A stretch of DNA of 64,000 bases from Paenibacillus lupini (GCF_011761355.1 NZ_JAASRW010000006.1:372001-436000), one strand, 5' to 3'; shown: positions 19,337 through 29,450, counted from the first letter of the stretch. Numbers and translations are program-made. The notes: generated from the letters alone by a model not told the origin.

Positions 19337-21007
19337 CTACTTGAGCGAATCGCGGTATTCCTGAGGCGTCAATGATGTCGTTTTTTTGAAAAACCGGGTG
19401 AAATAGGATGCAGAATCGTACCCAATCCGCATTCCAATCTCATGAATTTTAAGGTTGCTCTCGCCAAGCATCCGCTTCGCTATTTCGACTCTCCTCCCCG
19501 TGATATAGTCGCTGATGGTATGGCCCGTCTTCTGCTTATACAATCTGGAGAGGTAAAAAGGTGTCAAATAGACGTGCTCAGCCAGGCGATTCAGCGACAG
19601 ATCCCCATCGATTTGCTCCTCCACGTATTGATGAAGCTGCTCGACGACTTCGCTCGTCTCCTGCTCATTGCCGCCTTCCATGCGTTCGAACAGCAATTCG
19701 GCCAGCTCGCGGAAAAAGCCGGAAGCTTCCCTCCACGAACGATGCTCACGGATAGAGAACAGCTTGCCCGGGATGGCGTGACCTCGGGCGTCCCCGAGAG
19801 CTTCGAACCGATTCAAATGCGGGATGAAGATCGCGGACAGCTCGTAGAACACCTCGAGCGGCAAACCCGTATCCAGCGTAGCCGGCTCGCCGACGGCTTC
19901 CGTAATCTCGTCGAACAGCTGCTCGAATTTCGCCCGTTCCTTCTGCATCAAGTATTGGTCGAGCATCCGGATGCGTTTGACCTTGCTTCGCGCCTTCTCT
20001 TCTCCGCTTTCCTTCGCGCGGTCGTCCGACAGCAGCATCTGGCTGCCGAGTCCAAGTCCGCGGCCGAACAGCTGCGACAGCCGTTCATATTTGGACGAGA
20101 GTATGTCCCACTCGAACGGTTCGCTGGAGACGACGAACGAGCACGCGAGCTTCAAATAGCGGCTGCAAGCGTCTTGCACCGATTCGAGCATCCCAAGCAA
20201 GTAAGCGTGCAGGCGGGCTTCCGGATCGACTTCCGCGCCTGTGCGCAGCTGCGCATTCCCGACGATCGCCTGGCGATACACCGACTCCGCCTTCGGCTGC
20301 AGCAGCCAGATCAGCCGCTCGTGATTGCCTCTGAAGTACGTCAGGTGGAATTCCAGAGCTACGAATTCATCGAAGATGTTGTTGATTGAATAAGCGAACA
20401 ACATCTTATCGCCTACCGCCTTATCCTCGCGCCAGCGGTCGATCCGGGCGACGGCCATGACGACTGGCAAGTCGGAATCGAGTGGCACTTCAAACTGTGC
20501 GAACCGCTCTCTCCGCGTGGCGGACGACGAAGCTTCCCCTTCCAGCAGCCCGGTCAAATACTCCTTGCGCAGTGCCGGCAGTGCCAACTTAAGGGACGAG
20601 CGAGCGCTTTCGATCAGGCCTTCGTAGGTCACTTCCTCGGCAATGACACGAATCGCCTTCTTGACAGAGGCAACGATCGAATCGTCGCCTTCTGTCTTCA
20701 GCACGTAATCGATCGCTCCTCCGCGAATAGACGATTGGATATAGCCGAACTCGTTATAGCCGGTCAGGAAAATCGACTTGCAGCGAGGCCAAAGGCGCAG
20801 CACCTCCTTCTGCAGCTCGATGCCGTTCATCTCTGGCATTTCGATATCCGTCAGCAGAATGTCGATGCGCAGTTTCCGCGCGACCGCCAGCGCTTCCAGT
20901 CCGTCAAACGCTTGATAGACCTCCAATGGATAGTCGGACTGCGAGAATAGCTCGCTTAAGCCTTCAACGATAATCGGCTCATCATCTACGATCAACAACC
21001 GGTACAT
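19337..21007 (-). CDS. Response regulator, YesN type, for the polysaccharide island
   Basis: 556 residues: receiver domain 1-120 with D8/D9, phosphoacceptor D54 (LLTDIEMPEMNG) and a lysine in DYVLKTEG (Thr replaces the usual Pro after Lys); a 300-residue linker; AraC-type HTH from about 455 to the end (LSLNRLAEHVYLTPFYLSRLYKQKTG and YDSASYFTRFFKKTTSLTP, in pieces). It likely activates the transporter genes immediately downstream, and perhaps the rest of the island, when phosphorylated by the YesM-type kinase encoded 54 bases upstream. ATG 21007 has AAGGAG. Confidence 0.94.
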   Translation of the reverse strand: MYRLLIVDDEPIIVEGLSELFSQSDYPLEVYQAFDGLEALAVARKLRIDILLTDIEMPEMNGIELQKEVLRLWPRCKSIFLTGYNEFGYIQSSIRGGAIDYVLKTEGDDSIVASVKKAIRVIAEEVTYEGLIESARSSLKLALPALRKEYLTGLLEGEASSSATRRERFAQFEVPLDSDLPVVMAVARIDRWREDKAVGDKMLFAYSINNIFDEFVALEFHLTYFRGNHERLIWLLQPKAESVYRQAIVGNAQLRTGAEVDPEARLHAYLLGMLESVQDACSRYLKLACSFVVSSEPFEWDILSSKYERLSQLFGRGLGLGSQMLLSDDRAKESGEEKARSKVKRIRMLDQYLMQKERAKFEQLFDEITEAVGEPATLDTGLPLEVFYELSAIFIPHLNRFEALGDARGHAIPGKLFSIREHRSWREASGFFRELAELLFERMEGGNEQETSEVVEQLHQYVEEQIDGDLSLNRLAEHVYLTPFYLSRLYKQKTGHTISDYITGRRVEIAKRMLGESNLKIHEIGMRIGYDSASYFTRFFKKTTSLTPQEYRDSLK

Positions 21008-21061
21008 GGCTTTTCAATCTCCTTTCGCGTCTAAATTATCTGAAGGTTCTACAGTTTTACC

Positions 21062-22816
21062 CTAGAACTGGGGCATCGGCAGCCTCAATGTCGCTTTCAT
21101 GCCGCCCATTTCGCTGCGGGCGACGGACACGCCATACTCGGCGCCGAACCGGATCTGCAGCCGGCGGTGAACGTTCAGCATGCCGGTATATTCCATACCC
21201 GCGCGCTGTTTCTCTAAATTCGCTTCGAGCTGCTGAAGGTCGGCGTTTGTCAGCTGCTCGCCGTTATCCTCGACCGAAATGAGCAATTGTCCATCCCGCT
21301 CAGTCATCTTCACGGCGATTCTGCCATCCCTGCGCTTAGTCTCGAGCCCGTACTGGTACGCGTTCTCGATGAACGGCTGCAGGATGAGCCTCGGTACCCG
21401 CATATCCCCGCAACCTTCGGGAAGTTCGCTGAAATCGACGGTAATGCGGCTCTTGGCGAAGCGGATACTCTGAATTTCTACATACGAACGGGAGTGCTTA
21501 ATCTCCGCTTCGAGCGGCACATCATCGGAGCCGTTGCGGGTTATGTATTGGAAATACTCCCCAAGATGCTGACTGAACCGGATTACGCTGTCATTATCGT
21601 GCATCTTCGCCAAGCGGTATAGGATAAAGTAGGTATTATACAGAAAGTGCGGATTGATCTGCGACTGCAGTTGCTTCAGCTCCGACGTTTGGGCGCGCAG
21701 CTTCTGTTCGTACACTTCCTGGATGAGCACCTTCAAATTGTTCGTCATCATGTTGAATCGTTGGAACAGGTATTGGAACTCATCGCGAGACTTGGGCAGC
21801 GGAATCGGCTCCATCATTCCCGCCTCTACCTTGCGGAATCCAGTAATCATCCGATGCAGCGGCTTCCGGATGAGCTGATAGAGCCAGTAAGAGTAGGCGA
21901 CGATAAAAACGAGCGAGACAAACGACAGCAGCCATAGCAGTATCCGGTATTTGTAGATCGGACCGAGCATTTCGACCGATGGCACGTAGGCGATCAAGTA
22001 GTAACCAAACGTAGGCGAGCGCTTATAGGCGACGAAATAGGAGCTGTTTCCCGCTGAAATTTGCTTATAGCCTTCATCTGCGCTGTCCTCGGGACGGTTT
22101 TTCAAGTAGTTCAAAAGCTCATTCGTAATTCCTTCGTCTGTTTGGTTGCCGAGGCTCCAGCCGTTCTCCGGATTGACCAGCATCGCTCCTGCGTTCTGGT
22201 AGTCGGAGAAGTTCTCCAGCGACTGCTTCATCGCCTCCTGGTTGATCTCGATCGAAAGCGCGAACGTTTCCTTCATGTTCGGCAGATCGGAGCCGGGATA
22301 GGCTACCGCCATGAACAGCCGGTCTTTCCAGTAATAATTGCCGACGCCCCGGAGTTTGGCTACGGAGGCAACAGCCTCATAATCGGGATTAATCGTGTCG
22401 CTGATCGTTTCGTTGCTCGATATCGTGCGCTTCAGCGTCAGAATATGAGCGCTTACGTTTTTGATATAGAGGCTCGAGTACTTGATCTGCTGCAGCTTGT
22501 CCTGGATGCTCTGCACCGTCTCCGTCCATGCTCCGATCGACATCGTATTGCTGATAAATGCGGCGTGTTGGATGTCTTTGTCTATAGCATATTGCTGCAG
22601 CAGCCCACTCATCTGCTCATTTCCTGCCTCAAGCGAGCTCAGGTAGAAATCGACCCGCGACTGGAGCGATTTCGACAGCTCCTCGCGGACGCTCTTCTCG
22701 CCTAGCTGATTCATCCAAAGACCGATTCCGTAGATCGGAGCGACCACAAGCAGAAAGGCTATGATCAGCTTCGGAAATATCGTCATTCTCCACTGTTGTT
22801 TTCGAAAAATCTTCAT
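21062..22816 (-). CDS. Sensor histidine kinase, YesM type, for the polysaccharide island
   Basis: 584-residue membrane kinase. A first membrane segment (about 16-36, IIAFLLVVAPIYGIGLW) and a second (LLWLLSFVSLVFIVAYSYWL, about 295-315) flank an extracellular sensor domain. A HAMP region (RKPLHRMITGFRKVEAG) follows, then a His_kinase domain with SQINPHFLYNTYF carrying the phospho-His, and a HATPase domain with the N box (LQPFIENAYQYG) and GMLNVHRRLQIRFG. The start is placed at ATG 22816 (MKIFRKQQ) because AAGGGG lies 8 bases upstream; the longer open frame is non-homologous and overlaps a gene remnant. It pairs with the regulator at 19337-21007. Confidence 0.93.
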   Translation of the reverse strand: MKIFRKQQWRMTIFPKLIIAFLLVVAPIYGIGLWMNQLGEKSVREELSKSLQSRVDFYLSSLEAGNEQMSGLLQQYAIDKDIQHAAFISNTMSIGAWTETVQSIQDKLQQIKYSSLYIKNVSAHILTLKRTISSNETISDTINPDYEAVASVAKLRGVGNYYWKDRLFMAVAYPGSDLPNMKETFALSIEINQEAMKQSLENFSDYQNAGAMLVNPENGWSLGNQTDEGITNELLNYLKNRPEDSADEGYKQISAGNSSYFVAYKRSPTFGYYLIAYVPSVEMLGPIYKYRILLWLLSFVSLVFIVAYSYWLYQLIRKPLHRMITGFRKVEAGMMEPIPLPKSRDEFQYLFQRFNMMTNNLKVLIQEVYEQKLRAQTSELKQLQSQINPHFLYNTYFILYRLAKMHDNDSVIRFSQHLGEYFQYITRNGSDDVPLEAEIKHSRSYVEIQSIRFAKSRITVDFSELPEGCGDMRVPRLILQPFIENAYQYGLETKRRDGRIAVKMTERDGQLLISVEDNGEQLTNADLQQLEANLEKQRAGMEYTGMLNVHRRLQIRFGAEYGVSVARSEMGGMKATLRLPMPQF

Positions 22817-23315
22817 TTCGAGCCGCCCCTTGCGTATAAAATTCGGCATCTTATCTGTGGAAAAAGCATGAAGGCTTCCTCTGTGAGAAACTTCTATCAA
22901 TCAAGCTTGCCTCTCGCCTCAAGCTTACCGCCTTTGTCCGATTCGCGGATCTCGCCGTTCGGCAGTACGATCAGCGTAGGCATGCCGGCCCGTATGGCTC
23001 CATCCGTTACCTTTAGCAGGGCCGCCCGATACCCAGACCCCGTTCATATACAGCCGATATCGGCTGTCGCCGTCACATCTACTGTAAGCCGGGATTTGCC
23101 CGAATCCGAGATGCTCCATCCCTTGTCACCCCTCTCAAAAGTCCAGTATTTGTGATTGTATACAGATCGTACCACCCTATTATAAAGCGCTTTCAAAAAG
23201 ATTACGACCCAAATCGCTTCGAATCCAAGTGTGCGAAGTTCCAAAAAATCAATGATAGGATTTTGTTGATAGACATGACGAAAGGGCTGCCCGCCTGGAC
23301 AGCCCTTACCGTTTT
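22817..23315. other. 499-bp gap holding a gene remnant and a hairpin
   Basis: Apart from the decayed glycosidase fragment (22897-23140) and the hairpin at 23282-23317, nothing coding is visible. The promoter of the YesM/YesN operon is probably in or near the remnant, but no convincing -35/-10 pair stood out. Confidence 0.5.
22897..23140 (-). pseudogene. Decayed glycoside hydrolase remnant (alpha-L-rhamnosidase-like N-terminal motif)
   Basis: Three minus-strand frames carry consecutive coding-like pieces. First GWSISDSGKSRLTVDVTA, then after a one-base shift near 23070 DSRYRLYMNGVWVSGGPAKG, which matches the jelly-roll N-terminal motif (ADsrYrLyvNGewvgrGP) of GH78-type rhamnosidases and relatives. 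Near 23015 a third frame takes over (LLKVTDGAIRAGMPTLIVLP and onward) and ends at a stop at 22897, like an authentic C-terminus. The simplest reading is a frameshifted, internally deleted glycosidase gene. The family assignment rests on one motif. Confidence 0.6.
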
Positions 23316-23317
23316 TT
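23282..23317. terminator. Hairpin after the 722-residue glycosidase gene
   Basis: AAGGGCTG and CAGCCCTT form an 8-bp stem around a 10-base loop. The T run (TTTTTT) lies on the plus-strand side and only CCCTTTCG follows on the minus strand, so the polarity for the minus-strand gene ending at 23316 is poor. It is probably a terminator but the strand is uncertain. Confidence 0.5.
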
Positions 23318-25484
23318 ATTGTCGTACGAGCATAAATCCGACGATCTCATTAAGTTCATTACCACTTATGTTTACGGTCATGTTTCCGTTATGATCGGAG
23401 TTCGAAGCCATACTCGTACGCTCTTCTTGATGACGGAATTCAATAACAGCTTCGAAGGCTCCCTCAATGGTAAGAGCACCTGGCGCAAACGGGATACAGA
23501 CGAGCTTGGAGCATTGCCAGATGTCCTCACTGTCTTGAGCGATAAGCGCCCACTCCCCCGTGAAACGGATACCGGACACTTGTGGAAAAGCCATCTCATC
23601 GCCTGACGCATGCCGTAATGCGAGAGCCGTTATCCTGTCACCGCCCTGATGAGTTTCCACCCGTCCCCATGACCTTATGACCGGCTCGCGGCTCACATCT
23701 CCGAAATCGGCGTCAAGCCATAACGGAGACCAGCCGCTGCCGGGCCTGCGCCACCTGTCCAGAGCAAGCCAGCGGAGCCGCTGTGAATCGGTCATCGCCT
23801 TACCGGTGCGATCGATAGCTCCGAGCGTTAAGCCATTGGTGCCGACAACGGCGGTGTTGAGTAAAATCTGCTCCAACGTCTCCCAGTAATAGCCTGTCGA
23901 TGTATTGATCAACATGCCATGGCGCGCCGCAAGTGCCGACCACATGCAGCGCTGATTGTGCCCAAGAGCCTCATATTTCGCACTATCTCCAGCGTCGCCT
24001 AGATCATCGATATTGATCACGTCGAAGTGATCATGCAGCAGCGGATGCAGCCCGTAATAGATAATTGCTATATCCGGCTTTGCCTCCTTTGCCGCGTCCG
24101 TAATGATTTGGAGCAGTTCCGAGCAAAGCCGTTCTCCCCGCAATTCCGGACAACGCGGCACGCTTACGTCCGGCCCGGGCAAGCCATAGCCGAAATCCAG
24201 CTTCAGCGCTGCAGGATTCAGCCGGTTGATGACGGTCCTGGTACGTTCGGTTAGAAATGATCTGGTCCGCTCCGAGCTGGGATCCAGGCAGTAATGATAG
24301 GACTGACCGTATATCGGATCTCCCGACCATCGCCAGTGCCTCGGCTTCCCGTCCATTCCGCACAACAGATCCTTATCGGTCAGGCCAAACGCCTCAGGCT
24401 GGTCAATCCAGCCGATTGACTGCCAAACTGCAATTTCGAAGCCTTCTGCCCTCATATGCGCAATGTCCCTGTCAAACTCCGGAAACCGGTTATAGTCCGG
24501 AATTCCACTGCTGTCGCATGTTTCCCAATATTCGTCGAGCACGATCATATCGGCAGGGGCCGATCGCGAAACCCGTTCCGTAATGGCTCTTAGATCAAAC
24601 TGCCCTTCCTTGAAATCGCCCCATGTACATACAAACGATTTTGCTTGAATGGGCAATTTAGGACCGCTCACCGGAAAAGTTTGATACAGCCGGTCGTAGG
24701 CATCGAATCCATTCATCCCCCAGGCAAGTCTGAGCGGTTCGCTCCATCTTCGATTCAGCAGGTCAGGCGCTTCCCACAAATCCTCCCTATATAAATACTG
24801 CATACAAGCAGTGGCGGATTTTAACTGCAACGATAGCGCCGCATCCGGGATCGCTCCGGGTCCAAGCGACAGCCATCCGTCACCTCCACCCATCGCTGCA
24901 GCATAAAGCGGCCTCGGGTAAGCAGCCGCATAAGATGTTCCCATCGCATCGCCAAAGCTGCCCAGAGGCAGCAGCGAATCGCCCATATCAAAAAAACGCC
25001 AAAAGCTGCGCGTCGGATTCGTGCCTGCGCAGGGCAGGCAGTACCCTTCCGCTTTCCAGTTCGGCCAAAAGGGCTTGGCAAGCGATGGTGCGCACCGGCG
25101 TTGTATGTCCGTCATTTCCTTCGTTCCAAAATAGAGCGCTATGATAGAGGTCGGCTGATGCCATACGACTTCCAGACTGGAAAATCGGATTCCCCATGCT
25201 TCGGTGTTCACCTGAAGGGAGCCTCTTCCAAATTTACCGAATTCAAGCGCGATCTCATAGCGAGAATCCGAAAAGGTTGACACATTCGAGATAATCGCAT
25301 CCGTATAATGAGTCTGTCCGTTTTCATCCGAGAGCTCAAACGAAGGCAGCAGACTTCCTTGCCACACGATGCGTCCATCTCGTTCAAGTACGGCCTGATC
25401 GTTATCCGTATTCCAACAAAACAACATTTGTTGCGCAGCGATCTTAAAGTCCGGCAATAGGTTCACCTTATCCTCCCATTTCAT
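23316..25484 (-). CDS. Glycoside hydrolase, clan GH-D-like (alpha-galactosidase-like)
   Basis: 722-residue protein without signal peptide. A beta-sandwich N-terminal region (about 1-270) precedes a TIM barrel. ADMIVLDEYWETCDSSGIPD marks an early strand, ALKLDFGYGLPGPD carries the probable nucleophile D430, and VINIDDLGDAGDSAKYEA (about 485-500) the probable acid/base Asp, the arrangement of GH27/GH31/GH36 enzymes. A C-terminal beta domain follows. The overall sequence does not look like a standard melibiase, so the GH family is open. It likely releases an alpha-linked sugar from imported oligosaccharides. ATG 25484 has only a weak ribosome binding site. It is followed by the hairpin at 23282-23317. 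Confidence 0.78.
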   Translation of the reverse strand: MKWEDKVNLLPDFKIAAQQMLFCWNTDNDQAVLERDGRIVWQGSLLPSFELSDENGQTHYTDAIISNVSTFSDSRYEIALEFGKFGRGSLQVNTEAWGIRFSSLEVVWHQPTSIIALYFGTKEMTDIQRRCAPSLAKPFWPNWKAEGYCLPCAGTNPTRSFWRFFDMGDSLLPLGSFGDAMGTSYAAAYPRPLYAAAMGGGDGWLSLGPGAIPDAALSLQLKSATACMQYLYREDLWEAPDLLNRRWSEPLRLAWGMNGFDAYDRLYQTFPVSGPKLPIQAKSFVCTWGDFKEGQFDLRAITERVSRSAPADMIVLDEYWETCDSSGIPDYNRFPEFDRDIAHMRAEGFEIAVWQSIGWIDQPEAFGLTDKDLLCGMDGKPRHWRWSGDPIYGQSYHYCLDPSSERTRSFLTERTRTVINRLNPAALKLDFGYGLPGPDVSVPRCPELRGERLCSELLQIITDAAKEAKPDIAIIYYGLHPLLHDHFDVINIDDLGDAGDSAKYEALGHNQRCMWSALAARHGMLINTSTGYYWETLEQILLNTAVVGTNGLTLGAIDRTGKAMTDSQRLRWLALDRWRRPGSGWSPLWLDADFGDVSREPVIRSWGRVETHQGGDRITALALRHASGDEMAFPQVSGIRFTGEWALIAQDSEDIWQCSKLVCIPFAPGALTIEGAFEAVIEFRHQEERTSMASNSDHNGNMTVNISGNELNEIVGFMLVRQ

Positions 25485-25562
25485 CTCACGGATATGTATA
25501 TTGCTCTATCTTGACGGATGCGTATGCGATGGAATCGCTGGTTGTTATCGGCTGGAGCAAGC

Positions 25563-28040
25563 CTATTCATGCTTGACACAAGGCAACATCCAACTCGCTG
25601 AAGATAGCCCTGGAGCCGAAGCTTCAATGGCAATCGCTCCCGGATCCCGTCCCGCGCGCACGATGGCGGCGGCGATTCCGCGGTAGGCGCGGCAGCCCGC
25701 AGAACGGTAGCTCTCGCTGCTCGTCACGTCCGCCGAATAAACGCCGAGCAGGCTTCCGCTGCCTTGTACCGTGACGGAAATCAAATGCGCAGCGTCAGGC
25801 ACAATGTGGCCATCCTTGTCGACAACAACAATTCGCAGCTCCGCGAAGTCCCGTCCGTCCGCGGACAACCCTTCACTGTCGCAGCTCAGTTCCAGCCGCG
25901 CCGCGCCTCCTGCAGTGACCAGTGTGTCCTCGCATACTGGCTGCCCTTCGTTCAGGCCGACGGCAGTAAGCGTTCCGGGAACATAGTTGACGTCCAGCTC
26001 GATCGCACGGTAATTCTCCGTATCCTTCGCCAATACTCCGAGCGAACGCCCGTTCAGGAACAGCTCCGCCACATCGCAGTTGGTGAAGACGTATACCTTC
26101 TTGCGCTCGCCTTCGCTCCAGTTCCAGTGAAACTGTGAATTCATGTAGGCGTACGTTTCGCCGGCAGCGGGAACGGGTTGCCTGACGGCGAGGCGAACGA
26201 ACGGCACATCGTCCCAGATGCTTCGGCGGAAGTAGTATTCTCCTCGCGGTGTGCCGACCGAATCGATGAGCCCGAACCCCCAACCGCGGCGCCCTCCCGC
26301 AAGCGCGGAGATATCGAACGTATTGCCTAGCGCGGAGTCCTCGCCGAGCACGTCGGCGCCTTCTCCCAAATAATCGATGCCGACCCACAGGAATTGGCCA
26401 ATGACGTAGGGATTCTGCATAATACGCTTCCAATGCTCTGGCTCGAACTCAGTCTCTGAGCCGAGCAGAGCCCGATTCGGACGCTCGGCGTGTAAATGTT
26501 CGTAGTACGCGTCGCCTTCCCGGCTGGCGACATAGTTATACCCCGGCACGTCCACCAGATCCATGATGCCTTCCCGCAATCGCAGCAGGTGATTGCCTTC
26601 CGCGCATACGGTCACGGGCCGGGTGTCGTCCTCCTCCTTGCAAATCTCAACCATCCTGCGCAAGATTGGGATTCCTTCGTCGAAATAGAGATCCGGAATT
26701 TCGTTGCCCACGCTCCACATGATGACGCTCGGATGGTTGCGATCCCGCCGCAGCATCGCCCGAAGGTCTGTCTCGTACCATTGGTCGAAGTAAAGATAAT
26801 ATCCGTAGACGTTCTTGCCATACGGCGAGTCCGAATAACCACGGTCCCAGCCTAATCGCCATTCATCGAATGCTTCGTCCATGACCATCATCCCGAGGTA
26901 ATCACACGCATGATAAAATTCCGTCGGAAAAGGGTGATGCGACGTGCGGACCGCATTGCAGCCGGCTTCCTTCAGCATGGCCAGCCTGTTCGCCCATGTA
27001 GGCGTCTGAACTGCCCCGCCGAAAATCGCCGCGTCCTGGTGCAGGCAGACGCCTTTGATTTTCATCTCGACTCCGTTCAGCTCGAAGCCGTTCCCGGCAG
27101 TAAACAATAACGTGCGAATGCCAAGCGGGGTCAGCGCATCGTCAGCCGGCTCGTTCTCGACGAACAGAACGGAGTGGACCCGGTACAGATTCGGCTGATC
27201 CGGACTCCAAAGAGCGGGTTTGGACACGCGCATCCGTTGCTCGAACCGATGTTTGCCGAACTGCGGCACGGTCATCTCAGACTCGGCTACGGCCACCTCG
27301 CGGTCTTCCGGATCGAGGATCGTCGTTCGTAATCGACAGTTTTTGCTAATCTCGTTATTCTTCGCCATTCCATTCCCTTGCCAGACAAAAGCGTTCCACT
27401 TCGTCTCGGGATAACGGCCCACGGAGATGTTCGTTGCAACCGAAATCACGGCGCCCCCGGAGTCGATGGACTCCGTTCTGGCGACTACGCCCCATACGTC
27501 AATGTGCAAGGGGGCTGTAACAATTAACTGCACGCGGCGAAACAGTCCGTTTCCTTGATAGGATCTGCCAAATGGCTGCAGAGAAGCGTCCACCTTGACC
27601 GCAAGGACGTTCTCCTCCCCGGCGGGACGAAGATGAGGTGTAAGATCAAACCAGAATGGCGTAAATGCGTAGGGATGCGTCCCCAGACAGCGGCCGTTCA
27701 CCCACACCTCGGCGTTCATCGCGGCTCCATCGAACATCAGGTAACGTTTGCCGCCGACATGCCGCTGCGGAGAAGCGAACGACGTTCGGTACCACAAAAC
27801 GCCCGAGCGAACGTACCCATTCGCCGGATAGGCGGCATTGAAATCCGACTCCGCCGAATCATCGTGCGGAAGCTGTACGATCTGCCATGCCGAGTCGTCA
27901 TAGAAGGCAGCTTGCGCGCCTGAAGCGTCTCCCGCATGGCAGCGCCAATTTTCCATTAAAGATGTAATGCTGCGGTAATCGGTGCCGTCAAGCATCCGCT
28001 CCACGTACGAGATGGTCGGTTCTATTCTTCTATGTGTCAT
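25563..28040 (-). CDS. Glycoside hydrolase family 2 protein (beta-galactosidase type)
   Basis: 825-residue enzyme without signal peptide. GH2 order: jelly-roll sugar-binding domain (about 20-200, with FDGAAMNAEVWVNGRCLGTH), Ig-like domain (to about 310), TIM barrel with WSVGNEIPD (acid/base E447) and LLGSETEF (nucleophile E529), then additional beta domains including DUF4982-like and Ig-like segments. NAVRTSHHPFPTEF is the classical GH2 block. Family members hydrolyse beta-galactosides, glucuronides or mannosides; which one applies here cannot be read from sequence. ATG 28040 is chosen because AAGGAGT lies 10 bases upstream; a TTG three codons earlier is too close to that site. Confidence 0.92.
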   Translation of the reverse strand: MTHRRIEPTISYVERMLDGTDYRSITSLMENWRCHAGDASGAQAAFYDDSAWQIVQLPHDDSAESDFNAAYPANGYVRSGVLWYRTSFASPQRHVGGKRYLMFDGAAMNAEVWVNGRCLGTHPYAFTPFWFDLTPHLRPAGEENVLAVKVDASLQPFGRSYQGNGLFRRVQLIVTAPLHIDVWGVVARTESIDSGGAVISVATNISVGRYPETKWNAFVWQGNGMAKNNEISKNCRLRTTILDPEDREVAVAESEMTVPQFGKHRFEQRMRVSKPALWSPDQPNLYRVHSVLFVENEPADDALTPLGIRTLLFTAGNGFELNGVEMKIKGVCLHQDAAIFGGAVQTPTWANRLAMLKEAGCNAVRTSHHPFPTEFYHACDYLGMMVMDEAFDEWRLGWDRGYSDSPYGKNVYGYYLYFDQWYETDLRAMLRRDRNHPSVIMWSVGNEIPDLYFDEGIPILRRMVEICKEEDDTRPVTVCAEGNHLLRLREGIMDLVDVPGYNYVASREGDAYYEHLHAERPNRALLGSETEFEPEHWKRIMQNPYVIGQFLWVGIDYLGEGADVLGEDSALGNTFDISALAGGRRGWGFGLIDSVGTPRGEYYFRRSIWDDVPFVRLAVRQPVPAAGETYAYMNSQFHWNWSEGERKKVYVFTNCDVAELFLNGRSLGVLAKDTENYRAIELDVNYVPGTLTAVGLNEGQPVCEDTLVTAGGAARLELSCDSEGLSADGRDFAELRIVVVDKDGHIVPDAAHLISVTVQGSGSLLGVYSADVTSSESYRSAGCRAYRGIAAAIVRAGRDPGAIAIEASAPGLSSASWMLPCVKHE

Positions 28041-28298
28041 GTTCCACAAGACTCCTTCGCAAGGTCTCTCTCGTAATCTGCTTCTATTTCTTCATTATTC
28101 CATATCGGCGATCCGCACGAGATCCCGCTTCTGCGCGGAACGCTTCGCACCGGGAATGCAGGAGTAAGCGCTGATTTTTTACCCATACCTCCGCAGCCCG
28201 CCTCGGTAATCTGCAGTTGTCGTAATTCGCCTATCGTTAATCTCCTATGCCCGTTCCGCCAGTGAATGGGTCAAGCGTCTACCGCACTTTTTTCCAGC

Positions 28299-29450
28299 CT
28301 ACTCCACATTCGCCAGGAAGCGATCTGCTCCATCCGCCAGCCAGATGTCCCCCGTCTGCCTGCCCGCTCCCGTATCGCGGATAAGATTGTCCTTCAGCTC
28401 ATTGTCGACGGACCCAGCGTTCACGATGAATCCGAATCCGTCGTTATTCTCGATCACGTTGCGAAGCCACTTGTTGCGGTTCGCACCGTTGGATGCTTTC
28501 TCCGTGCGGTAATAAACGCCGCCATTCCCATTGCAGCTTATGACGTTATCGGCGAACCAATTGTCAGAGTCCTTATGTCCGATCGAGATGCCAGACACGG
28601 CGTTATGCTCCAGCACGTTGCGCTCGAACTCGCCGAACTGGACCCGCCAGCAGACGAACAGCCCCGCCGTGCCGTTGCCGCTGCACGTATTGTCCTTGAC
28701 GCGAGAGGAGTACGAGCCGGAACCGGGATGCAGCCCCGATCCTTTGCAGCCTCGAACGTCGCAGTGAAGCACCGAGATATTCTCCGTAATCTGCCAACTG
28801 ATGCCATCACCGTTGAAGTCGTGCACGAAGACGCGCTCGATCATGCAATCGCGTGCCTTCTTCAGATAGATCCCGCCCGCTCGGCAGCCGCCGATCGGCT
28901 CGTTGGCTGCCTTGTTACCGTCGATTGTAAGGTCGCGCACGCGAACCTGCTCGACATCCACCGCCTCGATAATCGAGCAGGCATTCGTTGCCATGCCGCC
29001 GTCGTCCGACCGGTAATCGCGCTCCAGGTGCCGGTCGAAGCGCAGCACATGGCCGTCCACCGCTGTAATGACCGCCGTGCTTTCATCCCAACCCCATTTT
29101 TGGGAGTCGTCGAAAATTTGCAGGCCCATCCCGACGCGGAAGCCGCTCGGGTCCGCCACCTCTACGCGCAGCTCGCCGTAGTCGGCGTCGACGATAAACG
29201 GGCTCTTGAAGCCATCCGTCTTACGCAGTACCGTCTCCGGTCCTGCGCCGGCCAGCGTGACCCGATCCGTCAACCGAATCGGTCCGTACACGTCATACAC
29301 TCCCGGGTCCAGCCGCACGATGCCGCCGCCATGCCGGGTCGCTTCATCTACCGCCGATTGAACGGCCATAGACGTGAAGCCCGGATAGTTGCTTTGCGAA
29401 CCTCCCGCAGTCACTTCGATCGTACGATTGCGCAGCATCGGATCTCTCAT
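28299..29450 (-). CDS. Right-handed parallel beta-helix protein (pectate lyase-like)
   Basis: 383-residue beta-helix protein with the PL/GH28-type N-terminal cap: AVQSAVDEATRHGGGIVRLD and GVYDVYGPIRLTDRVTLAGAG, then repeated beta-helix rungs (for example ENISVLHCDVRGCKGSGLHP, EFERNVLEHNAVSGISIGH, NKWLRNVIENNDGFGFIVNA). Such proteins include polysaccharide lyases, epimerases and GH28-like hydrolases, and catalytic residues cannot be assigned here. There is no signal peptide. It lies 130 bases downstream of the GH88 gene, consistent with a lyase/unsaturated-product pathway. ATG 29450 follows GAGAGGA at 8 bases. Confidence 0.85.
   Translation of the reverse strand: MRDPMLRNRTIEVTAGGSQSNYPGFTSMAVQSAVDEATRHGGGIVRLDPGVYDVYGPIRLTDRVTLAGAGPETVLRKTDGFKSPFIVDADYGELRVEVADPSGFRVGMGLQIFDDSQKWGWDESTAVITAVDGHVLRFDRHLERDYRSDDGGMATNACSIIEAVDVEQVRVRDLTIDGNKAANEPIGGCRAGGIYLKKARDCMIERVFVHDFNGDGISWQITENISVLHCDVRGCKGSGLHPGSGSYSSRVKDNTCSGNGTAGLFVCWRVQFGEFERNVLEHNAVSGISIGHKDSDNWFADNVISCNGNGGVYYRTEKASNGANRNKWLRNVIENNDGFGFIVNAGSVDNELKDNLIRDTGAGRQTGDIWLADGADRFLANVE

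Noticed and set aside
22925-23119. Small minus-strand protein of 64 residues
   Set aside because: Only its first part resembles a known motif, and neighbouring frames hold adjoining pieces. It is better read as part of a decayed gene.
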